Assembly (NCBI RefSeq): GCF_900005765.1 | Contig: NC_041686.1 | Span: 868,001-932,000 of the forward strand | Length of the DNA: 64,000 bases | Source of the DNA: Plasmodium relictum | Lineage: Eukaryota > Apicomplexa > Aconoidasida > Haemosporida > Plasmodiidae | Direction: 5' to 3' | Notes under the pieces: generated by a model | Databases searched by the model: none | What the model was told of the DNA's origin: nothing | Seen by the model: only the letters and a program-made list of their open reading frames with translations | Shown: positions 21,005-33,339 of the stretch, in pieces | Layout: each line of letters starts with the position of its first letter | How positions within the stretch are numbered: position 1 is the first letter of the stretch | Position numbers and translations under genes: made by a program

Positions 21005-23173
21005 CTATATATTTATCGATTTAACGAATTCTTGAATCTTTTGCTTTTCTATTTCTTGGTTTTTTATATACTCTACAATTTTTTTAGGTTCAACAATTTT
21101 TTCATTTTTTTCCAAATCAACTATTTCAACGTTTTCTTCATCAACTAATTTCTTAATTTGACTTTCATCCAATTTAATAAAATCAGGCAGTTTTTCATGG
21201 GATGTAATATCATCTGATAAAAAAGCTTTCAAAAAGTTATCAAAAAAAATGCATTCATCTTTGTATTTTTCCTCAATAATCTCAATTTCTTTTTTATATA
21301 TTTCAATTGGAATTTCTATTTTATTAGAAAAAGCTTCTTTTAATTGAGTTACATATTCTACAAAGATTGGATACATAGAATCATCTTTATTATATCTTCT
21401 TAAAAAAGAGTCAGAAATATTTTCATTAGATATGTTTAACCAATAATCCCCTCGTTCTTGTAATATTTCTGTAAATATATTTAATAATTCAGAATAAGAA
21501 GGATTCAATTTAATATTTTTGCTTTGTAGGTATTGATAAAAATTATGTAACGCCTCAAATGGTTTATAATTAGTCTTATTATCATTATTTTCAGGTAAAA
21601 AAAATAAACAATTTACTTCATTATTGAGTTTATACAATTTTCCTTTATGTAATTTTAAAACATTTTCTAATGCTTCTTTTGTTTGTACAGGAATAAAAGG
21701 ATCACACAAAAAAATATAATTTGACATTAATCTAGATAAAAGTAAATTCTGATAATCTTTTAGATGATTTAATAATTTTAAATGAAATTCTTCTCCATTA
21801 TGTTCATAATCAATTGGTTGTAATTCTAAAGCTTGTTCTCTTTTTAATTTTAATAACTGAATTTCACTTCTTCTTTTTTGTGAAACATCTAAAAATTGAA
21901 ATCGTAAATCCTCTATATGAGTTTGCCACTTCCAGCTGAAAAGTTCAGGAAAATGTTTATAACTTAATCCTGTTCTTAATAAAAAGTAAAATAAATGTTC
22001 AAGAAAAATTCTTCTATTAATATCATAATATTCCCATGATGGTAAATTTATCATATAATCATATAATATTGGTGTATCACTTCTTTCATTAAATTTAGTT
22101 GTTTTTTTATGCCACTCATTTTTTTCAAAATTTATATTTTCTTCATCTTCTGGTTCTAAACTTTTGTTATTCAAATTATAAACTGAATGTTTTTCTACAA
22201 ATGCTTGCCAGTACTTATCACTTTCTATCCATTCATTATTGTCTAAATTACTTACAGGAGGATTATGAAAACTTATCCACAATGTTTTAGCACCATCTAC
22301 TAGAAGTTTTTCAGAATTTTCTTCTGACTTTTTGCAATTTTTTAATGCTTCATCAAATATTATATCTTCTTCATTTTCGTTTGTTTTTTTTTCCTTTTCT
22401 TCATTTTCTTCTAATTCCTCTAGCATTTTCATTTGATTATCATAAAAATTTTTCATACTAAATTTTAAAAATAAAAAAAAAAGAAAAAAAAATTTAAAAT
22501 AATATTGGAGATTATTACAAATATATTATTATTATTAAAAAGTTAAATAGATGTTTTTTTTTTTATTTTTTTTATTTTCTCACCATGATAAAAGTTCTTT
22601 ATTGCTTATTTTATTATTCCAAACATTCCAATCAATTTTTTTAAAACTTTCATTCTCTTGCTTTTGTATTAAATTTTCTGCTTCAAAAATTTTCGTATTC
22701 AATTCTTTCCAGGATGATAAATCATTTTCATTTGTTATATAAGAACTTAAATTTTGCCATTTTTTTTTAAGGGATATTGTACTAAAAAATTTTGATTTTC
22801 TAATAAAAAATATAAAAAAAAAAAAATTTTGTATTTATATAAGTATAAAATAATTCCTTATATAATAAATATACATATATATATAGAAAAAATAATTATA
22901 ACATATTTAGAATTTCCATTTACATTTGTATAGTATTCATAAGTTAAAACTCAAAGATATATAAATAGTTTCATATATTTATAAACACTTATTTTAATAA
23001 TATATAAATACACATACTATTTTTCATATGCATTTATCTTTTATTTATTTAATGTATATTTTAACTTTACATTTATTTATTTGTTATTTTTTTAATTTAT
23101 TTGTATCTTAATATATATATATATATATATATTCCTTTGTATAATACCTGTTAAATATTTTTAAAGAATTCAT
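21005..23173 (-). CDS. Conserved protein, possible mitochondrial ATP synthase subunit d
   Basis: Three exons: 23148-23173, 22584-22799 and 21005-22457, total 564 aa with consistent phases. Exon 1 gives MNSLKIFN and exon 2 continues RKSKFFSTISLKKKW, a basic start like a mitochondrial presequence. Exon 2 then has SSWKELNTKI and, after a short gap, SFKKIDWNVWNNKISNKELL. This resembles the subunit d pattern of a Trp-rich helix followed by an I-D-W aromatic motif (from memory, AIDWAYYKANV in animals). The large remainder is helical, Glu/Lys-rich at both ends, with no membrane segment. Apicomplexan ATP synthase d is known to be much longer than in animals, and I recall the syntenic P. falciparum gene in mitochondrial complex V lists. 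If correct, it is part of the peripheral stalk. The gene model is firm; the function is moderate to weak. Confidence 0.8.
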
Positions 23174-23985
23174 CTCATTGAAGAATTAATGTTCTCATAA
23201 AAATCCCAATAATTTTATAAGAAAATTAATTTTTTTCTTAATTCTTCCTATTTTATATAAATAAATATATCCTTTTATTTATATAGAAAATGGGTTTTAT
23301 TACATAATTAATAAACGTTTATAGTTCTTTAACAAAATTTCAAATATATGATATAGAAAATTTTAAATATAATAAAAAAAAGATTAATAGAAATATATTT
23401 AATCTTTTCATCAAATATGTATCTCAAGATATTAAAAATAAAATGAAGTTGAATTAAATATATTTAAAAAAAAAAAAAATACACATTTTTTATAATATTT
23501 TGTCACTTTTTTTTTTTTTATTCCTGTTTTGTTTAATAATTTTTTTTAAATACTATATTTTTTTTTATTTTTTTTTTAATATAATCTTATTTACTATTTT
23601 ATTTTTATTAATAATTAAATAGAAAATAATTTTCGTGTAAATGTTTATATTTAAGAATTTTATAATCTTTAATTTAAATATACATGATGGATATTAAAAA
23701 AGAAAAAAATATAAAAAAAAAAAAAAAACCTTATATTATGTATATAATGTTCTCTTTATTTAAATTTTAATTTTGTGATAATATTTTTTAATAAATACAA
23801 TAAAAAAATTAAAGTAAAAAAAAAATATTTTAATGCATTCTATATAATAAATAATTATAAAATATACTAAACGGAATTTAAAGAAAAAAAAATTAGATTT
23901 TTCTATTTTTTTTTAAGTTTTAGAAACAAACGCAAATTTTCAAAAATACACTTTTTTAAAAAAAAATAAAAATAAAGTATTTTTT
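23174..23985. other. Intergenic region between ATP synthase d-like gene and plasmepsin VI gene
   Basis: 812 bp upstream of one minus-strand gene and downstream of the next. It shows poly-A/T runs at 23468-23480, 23508-23520 and 23550-23580. Nothing coding is seen. Confidence 0.5.
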
Positions 23986-26842
23986 TTAAAAATCATGATT
24001 TGCTTCTACTAGACCAACAATTTTATGATCGTTATCAAATATTGTATAATATTTTCTAATAAAAGAATTTCCTAAAAACGTTTTTTTTTATTATTAAATA
24101 GTAAAAAAAAAAAATATACAATCCATTTTTAAAATTTTTGAAAAATTTTTGAAAAATTTTCTAAAAATTTACCAAAAATAAAAATGGGACCTCGAGGAGA
24201 AGGAATATCAAGGGACATTATTCCAATAGCACCTAAATAAAAAAAAAAAACAGAAAAAAAAAAAGAAAGATTAAAAATTTCCAAAGAAATAAGAAAAAAA
24301 AAGGTTTACATTGAACGGAATTATTATTCTGTAAAAAAAAAAAAAAAAAAAATTTTATGTAAAATAAAATAAATTTAATAAAAAGACTATTACTTGCTTA
24401 TAGAAAAATTAATATAAATGTTATATTTTGAATTATTATTAAGTGCACAATGGTAAAATATGTAAATAAATAAATAAATGTATATATATATTTATTTATA
24501 TATATAAATAAATATTCGTTTGTTACATCATCTATATCTTCAATAATGTAATCTTCTGGTTTAAAATCTAACTTCACATTCTTTCCTTCAACATTTTTTA
24601 AAATAAATGAAATATTAGGTAAATTGTTTTTATTTGAGCAATCATTTTCTAAATTTAATTTTTCTATTAAAGGTTGTATAAAACTGGATGGGCCAGTTAT
24701 CTGGAAAAACAAAGATGTTAAACAATTTTAATAAGTATTATGATTTTTTTTAAGAATAATTTTAAAAAAAAATTGTTACCAAACTTGACCCAGTGTCAAT
24801 TGCTGCTCTAAATTTTTTATTTTTAAAGGCCAGCAAACTTTTATCAGAGAGTTGTATGTCTAGTAAATGTACTTCCCAGAAATCTTAAAAAAAAAAAAAA
24901 TTATCATTTATCCTTTTTTTCTTTATTTTCTTATTTTTATCTTTTTTTTTTTTTTACAAATAGATATAACAGGAAACCATTCAATTTTTTTTCCTTCAAG
25001 TACATATTTGTTATTAGCTTTCCCAAATGTGATAGAACCTAATCTATTTTTATAATAAAAAAAAAAAAAACTTAAATGCTTCATATATATATATATTTAT
25101 TTATTTATTTATTTATATCACTTTTTTAAGTTTTTTGGAACATAAAATGAAAAAATGTTTCTTTTTAAAAGATTCTAATTAATATAATCATAAAAAAAAA
25201 AAAGATGAAAAATAAGGAAAAAAAATCTCAGATAATTGCCCTTTTTTTTTAACTTGTTTTTTAATTGTTTCTATTAAAGGTGTTGCATATTTATTTTGAA
25301 ATCTGAAATCAGCTTCATATAAAAAAAAAAAAAAAAATACAATAAAAATAAATAATAAAATAAAGTAAAATAATAATAAGAATATTAATGGTTAATTAAA
25401 ATTAAAACAAAACAAACAATCAGGAAATCCTAAGCCAATAATTCCATCAAATGGTAGATCAGAAAACGGGTGTAATGATTCTATATAAAAATTAATTTTA
25501 TTCTTTTTTTTTTTTTCAAAGAAATATATAATTTATATTTTATTATATATATTTTATTTTACCTTCAATAGCTAGCCCTATACTTTGGCTCTTAATTTTT
25601 CTAAAATAAGGAAAAACGAAAATAAAATTTAATGAAATTCAAATTATCAATTATTTTTAAATCATTGTATAAATTTTGAATAAATCTATATACAGATCTA
25701 TTCTAATTTTTTTTAAGTATAATAAATATATTTATAGAAAGATGATTGAACACTTTTTTTTTTTTTTTTATTTACAATCCCTTTATATATATATCATCAT
25801 ATCCGTGCTCAAGAACTTTAAAAAAAAAAAAAAAAGTAAAATATATAACAAAATACAAAAAAAAAATATTGTCTAATTATTATTAATACTATAGATTATA
25901 TACAAATTTTATTTATTTCTTTTTTTTTTTTTATTTTCAGTTATAATTAAATATTTTCAATTACTGCTTGTTCCTGTTCCATACTAGTACAATTAAAATA
26001 AATGAAAAAAAAATAAAAAATTAAATAGTATAAATAATAAAAGAGAATATTATTTTAATGGAACATAAATTGAAATATATATATTCTTCTAATATGTATT
26101 TAGGTATTAGAGTTTTAATTCAATAATAAATTTACTTGAATATACGTATAAATAGATTCTTTATTGTCTATTGAAAAAAAAAAAAAAAAATTAAGATAAA
26201 TAGTAAAGTTAGTTTAGAGTGCTTATATTTTTATTTAATTAAAATATTTATAAATTTTTGTTGTTTTTACTTTTTAAGCATTTAGTAAAAGTCTTCGATT
26301 TTTCAGGATTAAATTTTCTATGTGAAACACATCCACCCCTGAAAAACATGAAGATAGTAAATTAAAAAAAAGTTACAATAAAACAAAAAAAAAATATATA
26401 TATATATATTATTTCCAAAATTGTATTTTTTAGAAACTGAATTTTGTAGATACCTAACGCATTTTACTGAAGGGATTGCGAAGTTACTTGATCCTGTATC
26501 AAAAACTACTTTAAATTTTTGAGGTGGATTTCCAATTTCTATATCTCCAATAAATTGACTATTATGAAAATTAGTTAAATCTTCCTGAACATACAATAAA
26601 GAATTAGGTTTCTTGTTTTCTATTAATGAATGAAAATTCTTAATATTTTGAATATATCCTTTCATATCATTTTTAAATCTATTTTCTAATTTGATTTCAT
26701 TGAAAATGAAATTTCGTTCTCCCAAATAAGATGTGCTTAAATTGACATTTTTTTCATTTTTTAAAACATTAGAAATTTTCAATGAAAAAATTAAGTTTAT
26801 TGAAATAATAATACAAAAAATTAAAACATAAAAATACAACAT
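23986..26842 (-). CDS. PMVI: Plasmepsin VI (aspartic protease, 15 exons)
   Basis: I could trace 15 exons. They start with [10 protein letters not shown] (hydrophobic signal/anchor, residues 1-20) and end with [12 protein letters not shown], about 430 aa. The short pro-part is followed by [23 protein letters not shown] (first catalytic Asp, D115). Then come the flap Y-G-T-G-T-S (exon at about 25971-25989), [11 protein letters not shown] and the second catalytic site AAIDTGSS (exon ending near 24779). The last exons give [10 protein letters not shown] and [12 protein letters not shown]. Two exons are only 19 nt. The intron-rich structure, the FAIPS after the first DTGSS, and synteny point to plasmepsin VI rather than the food-vacuole enzymes. 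Plasmepsin VI is reported as a mosquito-stage enzyme needed for sporozoite development. All core catalytic residues are intact. Confidence 0.93.
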
Positions 26843-26861
26843 TTTTTATTATATTTCTTCG

Positions 26862-26892
<31 letters not shown>

Positions 26893-27330
26893 TTTCTTTT
26901 TTTTTTTTTTCAATAAATTATGTATATAAATACATAATTTAACTCAAAGAAGTATGTTTGGTTAAAATTAATGATAAAAAAAAAAAAATTATATGAAACA
27001 AAAAAACATTAAAATGTAGACAATTTAATTTTTATAAATAATAAAACAACTTATTAATAAGAATAAAAGTAATAATAAAAAATAAAATAAAACAATACGA
27101 ATAAATATGTTATAGAAAAAAAAAAAAAAGGAAAAAGAAAAAGAAAAAGACAACTAAGGAATAAAAATGTATATACACGTATACAAGCATATACTTTTTA
27201 ATTATTACAGACATTTTTTTATCATACAAATACAAATAATTTAAATACTTTATTTTAATAAAGATATAAATAAGTAATCAAGACAATAATATAAGAAAAA
27301 AAAAGCTTCAAAATCTTATATCTTTAATTT
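26843..27330. other. Intergenic region between plasmepsin VI and OST1 genes
   Basis: 488 bp, promoter side of the plasmepsin VI gene. It contains a (TA)n run just upstream of the start (26867-26891), a poly-T tract, and a short purine run (aaaaaggaaaaagaaaaag) near 27122-27150. No gene is seen. Confidence 0.5.
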
Positions 27331-29917
27331 CTAATTATATTTTAATAAAAGCATTAATTCTTTTTCAGCATATTCTATATCACTTAAATCTGCATTCTAA
27401 ATAAGAATAGAAAAAAAAAAATTAGCATACATAGATTTTTCATTTTTTAGAAATTTTTTTTTTTTATAAATAATAAATAATAAAGCTCTTTTAAGACGAT
27501 ATAAAAATAGACAAATGGAAATATATTTATAAATACATAAACACAATAATATATAAATTCCGAATTTCCCTTTTTTTTCCTTTTTTTTACCGTATCTCCT
27601 GATAACTGTATATCAAAATAATTTTTAACAACTGAATAATAATTAAAACATTTATCAATATAATTTTGCAACATTTTGTTTCTTGTAGCATTTTCAAAAT
27701 TTCCCTGAAATTCTTTAGTGTAATATATAAAGTTATATGTCCATTTTTCTTCCATTTTCAATAATCTTTCCTTCAACTTTATTTTATCTTTTGAATTTAA
27801 TTTATCTATTGATTGAATTAATTTATCTAAAAAAAAAAAAAAAATTTAGAAATTTAAACATAAATTAAAAATGATATTTAAATATTCATATATACCAGAT
27901 ATAAAAGACAGATTTTCATATAATTCTTTGCATTTTTTTTTGAAAATTCTATTTTCATCTTCTTCTATTTTCATTAAATGTTCTTTTGTGGTATTAAAGC
28001 TAAATGAAAAAAAAAATAAAATAAAAAAGTAGATAAATGAAAAAATAAATTTAATGAGAATATATAAAACTTTTTCTATTTTTTTTTTTTTTTGTTTGTT
28101 TGTTACTTGAATGATAATTTTTTTATAAAAAATAAGAAAAGGATGATAAAAAAAAATATTAATATAATAATAAGAGGTTTCATAAAAATATTAAATAATT
28201 TGAACTTATAGGTTACAAGGAAATTTTGGTAATAATTTTCATCAATTTTAGGAAAGAATTTTTCAACATGAATTTCAATTACATTTCGAAAAGAAAAAAA
28301 GTCAAGCCAATCTTTTGTTTTGGTAGTATGAATATTTAAATTATAATTTTTATTTATAGCAATATCTTTCGAATAAAGAGGCAATGCAATTTTAATGTTT
28401 AATTCTTTTATATAAAAAGATTTAATAGATGGTGATATATCAATTTTATAAGCATAATAATTTTTTTTGTTTTTAATTTTAAATATATTAGAATGATGTG
28501 AAAAGGAATTATAAAAGTGAGCTTTCCAATTTCCTAAAAGTGGATATCTAGGTTTAAGATCAAATTTTATATTGTTTTTTTTTTTTTTTTTATCATAAAT
28601 TTCTTCTCCTTTGATTAAATAAATATTTCCTAAATCATCATAGTAATTATATTCATAAATATTATAATTTATTAATGATTCGAAAGAATAAATAATACTA
28701 GATTCTTTTTCTTTTGATTCTTCTAATGTATATTTATTTTCTATATCACTTAGTAGGTATCTATCAAATTTATTTATCCTTGCAGAATTGTTTTTTAAAA
28801 AATATTCTTCTTTTTCATATACAAAACCTAAATGAGATATTTTTATATTTTTTATAACTTTTTCGAAATATCCTAAATTATGATCTAAAATAAAATAAAA
28901 TAAAACTTTATTTCCTAATGAGAAACTTCTCAAATTATTTTTTTTTTCATTAACATAGGTACCATCACTTAATTTTTGAAATCCTCTCATAAAATGTTCA
29001 TCGTCTATTTTTACAATTGTACATTTTTTACACATATTTATTTTCGTTTCTTCTGATTCTTCTACCTCATATGGCAATAAAATTTTTGATGACAAGTAAA
29101 ATAAAACATTTTGTTTTTCTAGAAGATTTATATCAATGGGAAATGGATAATAGGGTTGACCTAGGATATAAAAGAATTCTACTTGGACTTTTTCATCCTT
29201 TTTTAACTTTTTATATAATATGATTTCATATATTTTAACTTTAAATAATTCTATATTGAAATCATAATTAAATTGATCTATATCTATCAGTTCAATATCT
29301 TCTATATCATTTAATATCTCATAATTTAAATTATTTTTGTTTTCATCTTTTACATGAAGACTTGTTGCCTAAATTAGGAAAAAAATAAAAAATGATAAAA
29401 ATTAATATAATTAAAAAAGTTTTTTTTCAATTATATAAAAATAATGATAGTAATAATAATAATAGAATTTTTTTTTTTTAGTAAATACATGCTCGTGTTA
29501 TTATATTTTTTGTTTAATATTTAATCAATTCAATAAGATGTATACATATATTGTTAATAATTAACAATAAGAATGAAAATAAAATACAAATATCATTAAA
29601 AAAAGAAAAAAAACCTGAAAAGCTTCATGGTAAGGTAATAAAAAGATAAATTTTTCAACAGAATCTTCATTTAAATTTTTTAAATTTCCTTTTATTGTTG
29701 TTTCAACATAATTCTTTTTTAAATTTATATTTTTACTTATATTTTCATATACTAAAGTATCATAATTCTTTACATATTTCTCTTTTATTTTCTCCTTATA
29801 AATATTAATAAACTGTATATCAATGTCAACTAAATTTTGAAACAAATGTAAATCTAATTTTCCTTTGACGGAAAATAATAAAATAAATTTTAAAATAATC
29901 ACATAAATAAATTTCAT
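27331..29917 (-). CDS. OST1: Oligosaccharyltransferase subunit OST1 / ribophorin I
   Basis: Five exons: 29615-29917, 28107-29368, 27896-27999, 27591-27826 and 27331-27396, all phases consistent, 656 aa. There is an N-terminal signal peptide (MKFIYVIILKFILLFSVKG). The ribophorin I core signatures are clear: KISHLGFVYEKEEYFL followed by INKFDRYLL (family: VSHWG..VEE...L.H.GA.L.G.FSR.D), and PRYPLLGNWKAHF (family: PRFPLFGGWKT). A single membrane span (PLIIILIFFFIILFLFFIKK) near residue 500 precedes a cytosolic tail of about 140 residues spread over the last three exons. OST1 is a subunit of the ER complex that transfers the lipid-linked glycan to Asn. Malaria parasites have very short N-glycan precursors, so the retained OST1 is notable. 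The tail is longer than the few residues I expect from yeast. Confidence 0.93.
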
Positions 29918-31805
29918 CTTATTATCATATATATATATATATATATATGATATAGTATACCAAAAGAAAGAAAAAAAAAATTAATAACTAAAAATGTAAT
30001 TTAAAAATATTTCAGATAAATGAGAATTCTAAATATGAATTTCATAGTGTATAATAATGACTAAATAGTTTAAAAAAAAAAAAAATACGTCTTGATATTT
30101 TATTTAGAAAACGTAAAAAGTGAATATTTCTTTTTTTTTTTCTCTCTTTAACTAAAAAAAAAATTGAAATGGGTTTTTTTATCGTATTCATAAAGTGAAT
30201 GAACACATTGATAAGTGCATTTTCTTTTTCTCAAAAAGTATATAAGAGATATTCCTTATGATTTAGAAATAAAAAAAATATAAGATAATTAAATTATTCA
30301 AAATCATAATTCAATATAGTAACATTAATTTTTTTTTAAACATATTTATTCGTATAATTTACTTCTTTTTTTTTTTTTTGTTTTGGTTACATCTTATGAT
30401 TACTAAATTATAATAAAAAGTAAAATAGAATGCTTAATTATGAAAATAAATTATAATTTGAAATTTAGTTTTTAAAATGATTTTTTTTAAATTAAAAAGA
30501 GTAAAAGGAAAAAAAAAGAATTCAAATTTTAGCCTTATTAAATTGTAGAAATAATATAAATATTATTGTTAAACAATATACAAAATGTATAGTTATCTTA
30601 AAATACATATTTAATATTAATTTATAAAAAAAGTAATATACTTCATAAGTATATCTACTTCTTATTTATCTAATTATAATTACAATTATATATATTTTAA
30701 TGAAATTTCAAAATATTATTATATTTAATTTTATATACATATAATTTTAGAATTTTATATTAGAAAAAGAAAAAATTTCCCCATTTTTTTTTATGTACTA
30801 TTAAATATTTAAGCTTTATATTAAGACAAAAACTTTATATTATATAGTTTTAAATGGATTATTTTTTTTAAAAAAATAAAATATATCTCTAATTATTATA
30901 TTTTTGTTTAACAGATAAATTATCATTTTAAAAGAAAGTTATTAAAATTTTTATATTTTGATGTTTACATTATTTTTTTTTTTTTGAATGTGTTTTACAA
31001 CTTTAAAATTTTATTAAATATAGCTTTTACGTTTTCGCATGTTAGCAATAACTTAGAATATTAAAATTTTAAATGATAAAAATTTTATTAAAAAAAAAAG
31101 TGAAAAATTTTATCTCCTATAAATAAAATGAAAATAAAATATATTAAGGAAATAAAATAAAAAAAAAAAAAAAATAAAAAAAATAAAATAAAAAAAAGTT
31201 ATAAAAAAAATAATTAAAATGAAAGTACACAAAAATTCAATGATAATAAAAAAAAGCTTTCATATTTAGAATTGTATAAAAAAAAAAAAAAATTTTAAAC
31301 CTCAATTAAATTATATTAATTAAATGTTATTAATAAATTAAGCAGGCTAAACAAAAAAGAAAAAAGAAATAAAAAAATTCCAATAAATTTTTTTATGATT
31401 TGCATTATTCTTTTTTTATTAATTTTTTTTTTTTTTATTAAAAGAAATTAAAAAAAAAAAAGAAAAATAGAAATACATCTTATAATTAAACCTAAAAGCA
31501 CAACTTGTGCTAAGATTAATGATATATAGGAATAAAAATATAATAAAAGTATATAGTTGAAAATATAAATAATTATTAAAAAAAAAAAAAAAAAAAAAAA
31601 GAAAGAAAAAATTTCAATTATAAATAAAAGAAATTAAAAATATAACTTTGATTTTCTTTTATTTTTTATTTAATGGATAATATAAGGAGCTTAAATTTTT
31701 TCTTTTTACAACAGAAAAATAGATAATAAATTTTTTAATATATATATATAAAATATAAAGAAAAAAAAAATATATATATATAATTTGATATTTTTTATAA
31801 TAATA
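29918..31805. other. Divergent intergenic region, OST1 / SPEC3-like gene
   Basis: About 1.9 kb. A (TA)n run lies directly 5' of OST1 (29930-29950). Long A tracts lie at 31155-31200 and 31578-31600. No supported exon, tRNA or snoRNA is visible. Confidence 0.5.
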
Positions 31806-32048
31806 ATGTCAAATATTATTAATAAAATAGGAAACCTAGAAGTACCCGAACAAGGAAACAGTTCAGTTAATATTATATTTGGAGTATTAAATATTTTTTT
31901 TTTTGGAATTGGTATGATAATATTAGGAATAGTAAATAAAGATGTAGATGATTTAATTATTGGAATTTTACAATTTGTTATTCCAATAGTTGGTTGGATT
32001 TGGGCTATTATTTGGGGTATTCTCATTATTATTAGAAATGCTAAGTAA
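31806..32048 (+). CDS. Small two-TM protein resembling SPEC3/Stum family
   Basis: 80 aa from the ATG at 31806 (MSNIINKIGN); the open frame extends slightly upstream but without another ATG. Residues 21-43 and 53-77 are two hydrophobic spans. The pattern VLNIFFFGIGMIILGIVN, then IIGILQFVIPIVGW and IWAIIWGILIIIR, matches the SPEC3/Stum layout as I remember it: Leu-Asn-Ile before a PG-x-GT turn, then a Gln-Phe helix, and GWxWSixWG. Here the PGxGT turn is FGIGM. In animals Stum is linked to mechanosensory neurons, but small members are widespread in protists with unknown role. It faces the kinase gene tail-to-tail. The gene is convincing by composition: it is less A/T-biased than its flanks and has regular codon structure. 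The family call is moderate. Confidence 0.8.
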   Translation: MSNIINKIGNLEVPEQGNSSVNIIFGVLNIFFFGIGMIILGIVNKDVDDLIIGILQFVIPIVGWIWAIIWGILIIIRNAK

Positions 32049-33093
32049 ATTTATATTTTAATGAAAAAATCATAAAAAAAAAAAAAAAAACTTTAAATTC
32101 TTTAAAAATTACAATTCATAATATAAACTTTATTTATTTTTTATAATTCTTTGGCATTTTATAATATCTTTTAATACGCTTTGTACGTTAATATATTTTG
32201 TAAATTATAAATAATAAAAAAAAATATATATATATATATATTTTTACTTCATTTATCATATTTAAATTTTTTTTTAATAATACAAAAAAAAAAGAAAAAA
32301 AAGATAAATAATATAAAATATTATTATAACAGAAATTTTTAGTTATCTTAGCAAAAAATTTAAGTATTTATTTAAATGTGAGATTACAAAATATTTAAAA
32401 AAAAATTTTCATTATAATATATTTTATGGGCATTTTTCTGTATTTTTTATAGTTTAACTTTTGCTTCTTTCTTTTTCTCATTTTTTTTAAATGAACATTA
32501 CTTCTATTTTTTGATGTTTTATTTATGAATTTAAACGTGCTTTATGTTTTTACATTTTCTAGAAATATAAAAATTTTTATAATTAAAAACATTTTTATAA
32601 AATTATATATATTTTTACAAAGTTTATTTACAATGTTTAAAAAAAAAAAAATTTAAAAACAAAAACAATTGAATAAAAAATGTATAACAAAATCTTAATA
32701 TAACCATATGTAAGATAAACAAAACAGTTATATGAAATTTTAAAATGCTTTTAATAAAACAAATGAAAGCATTATAACAACAGTTAAATACAAAAATGAT
32801 TAAAAAAAAAAAAAAAAGACAATGATTTTTTATATTTACTTAAAAAAATATATAATATATGCTTATATATATAATTAGGTATATTGAAAACAAAAATTAT
32901 AAAATATATTTTTTTTATTAACATAAATATATTAATTGGTATGAATCTACAGACACATGAATTTAGAATTATAAGATGTAAATAAAAAATAAAATAAAAT
33001 AATTTGAATAATAAATTATATTTTCTTGATAAATAATTAAAAATATGTCATACATAATTTTTTATTTCATTTAATATAAAAAAAATTTAGATT

Positions 33094-33128
<35 letters not shown>

Positions 33129-33339
33129 ATCTTTCTTTTTTCTTTTTTAATTTCTTTACATATATTAAATAATTTATAAAATATATATATATATATATAT
33201 ATATTTGTTTATGACAAAATATTTTTATTAAAAATATTACTGATTTTTAATTGATATTATTTTGTATGTTTTATTTCTTATATTAGTATTTTATATTTTA
33301 GTGTCTATATATTATCATTATTTTTATTAAAAAAAAATT
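32049..33339. other. Convergent intergenic region, SPEC3-like / giant kinase
   Basis: 1.3 kb of 3' flanking sequence. Notable are an uninterrupted run of 27 A at 33098-33124 and a (TA)n run at 33181-33205, close to the kinase 3' end. No gene is seen. Confidence 0.5.

Noticed and set aside
31706-32026. Minus-strand 106-codon frame
   Set aside because: Antisense to the SPEC3-like gene, which has the better start, composition and family signature.
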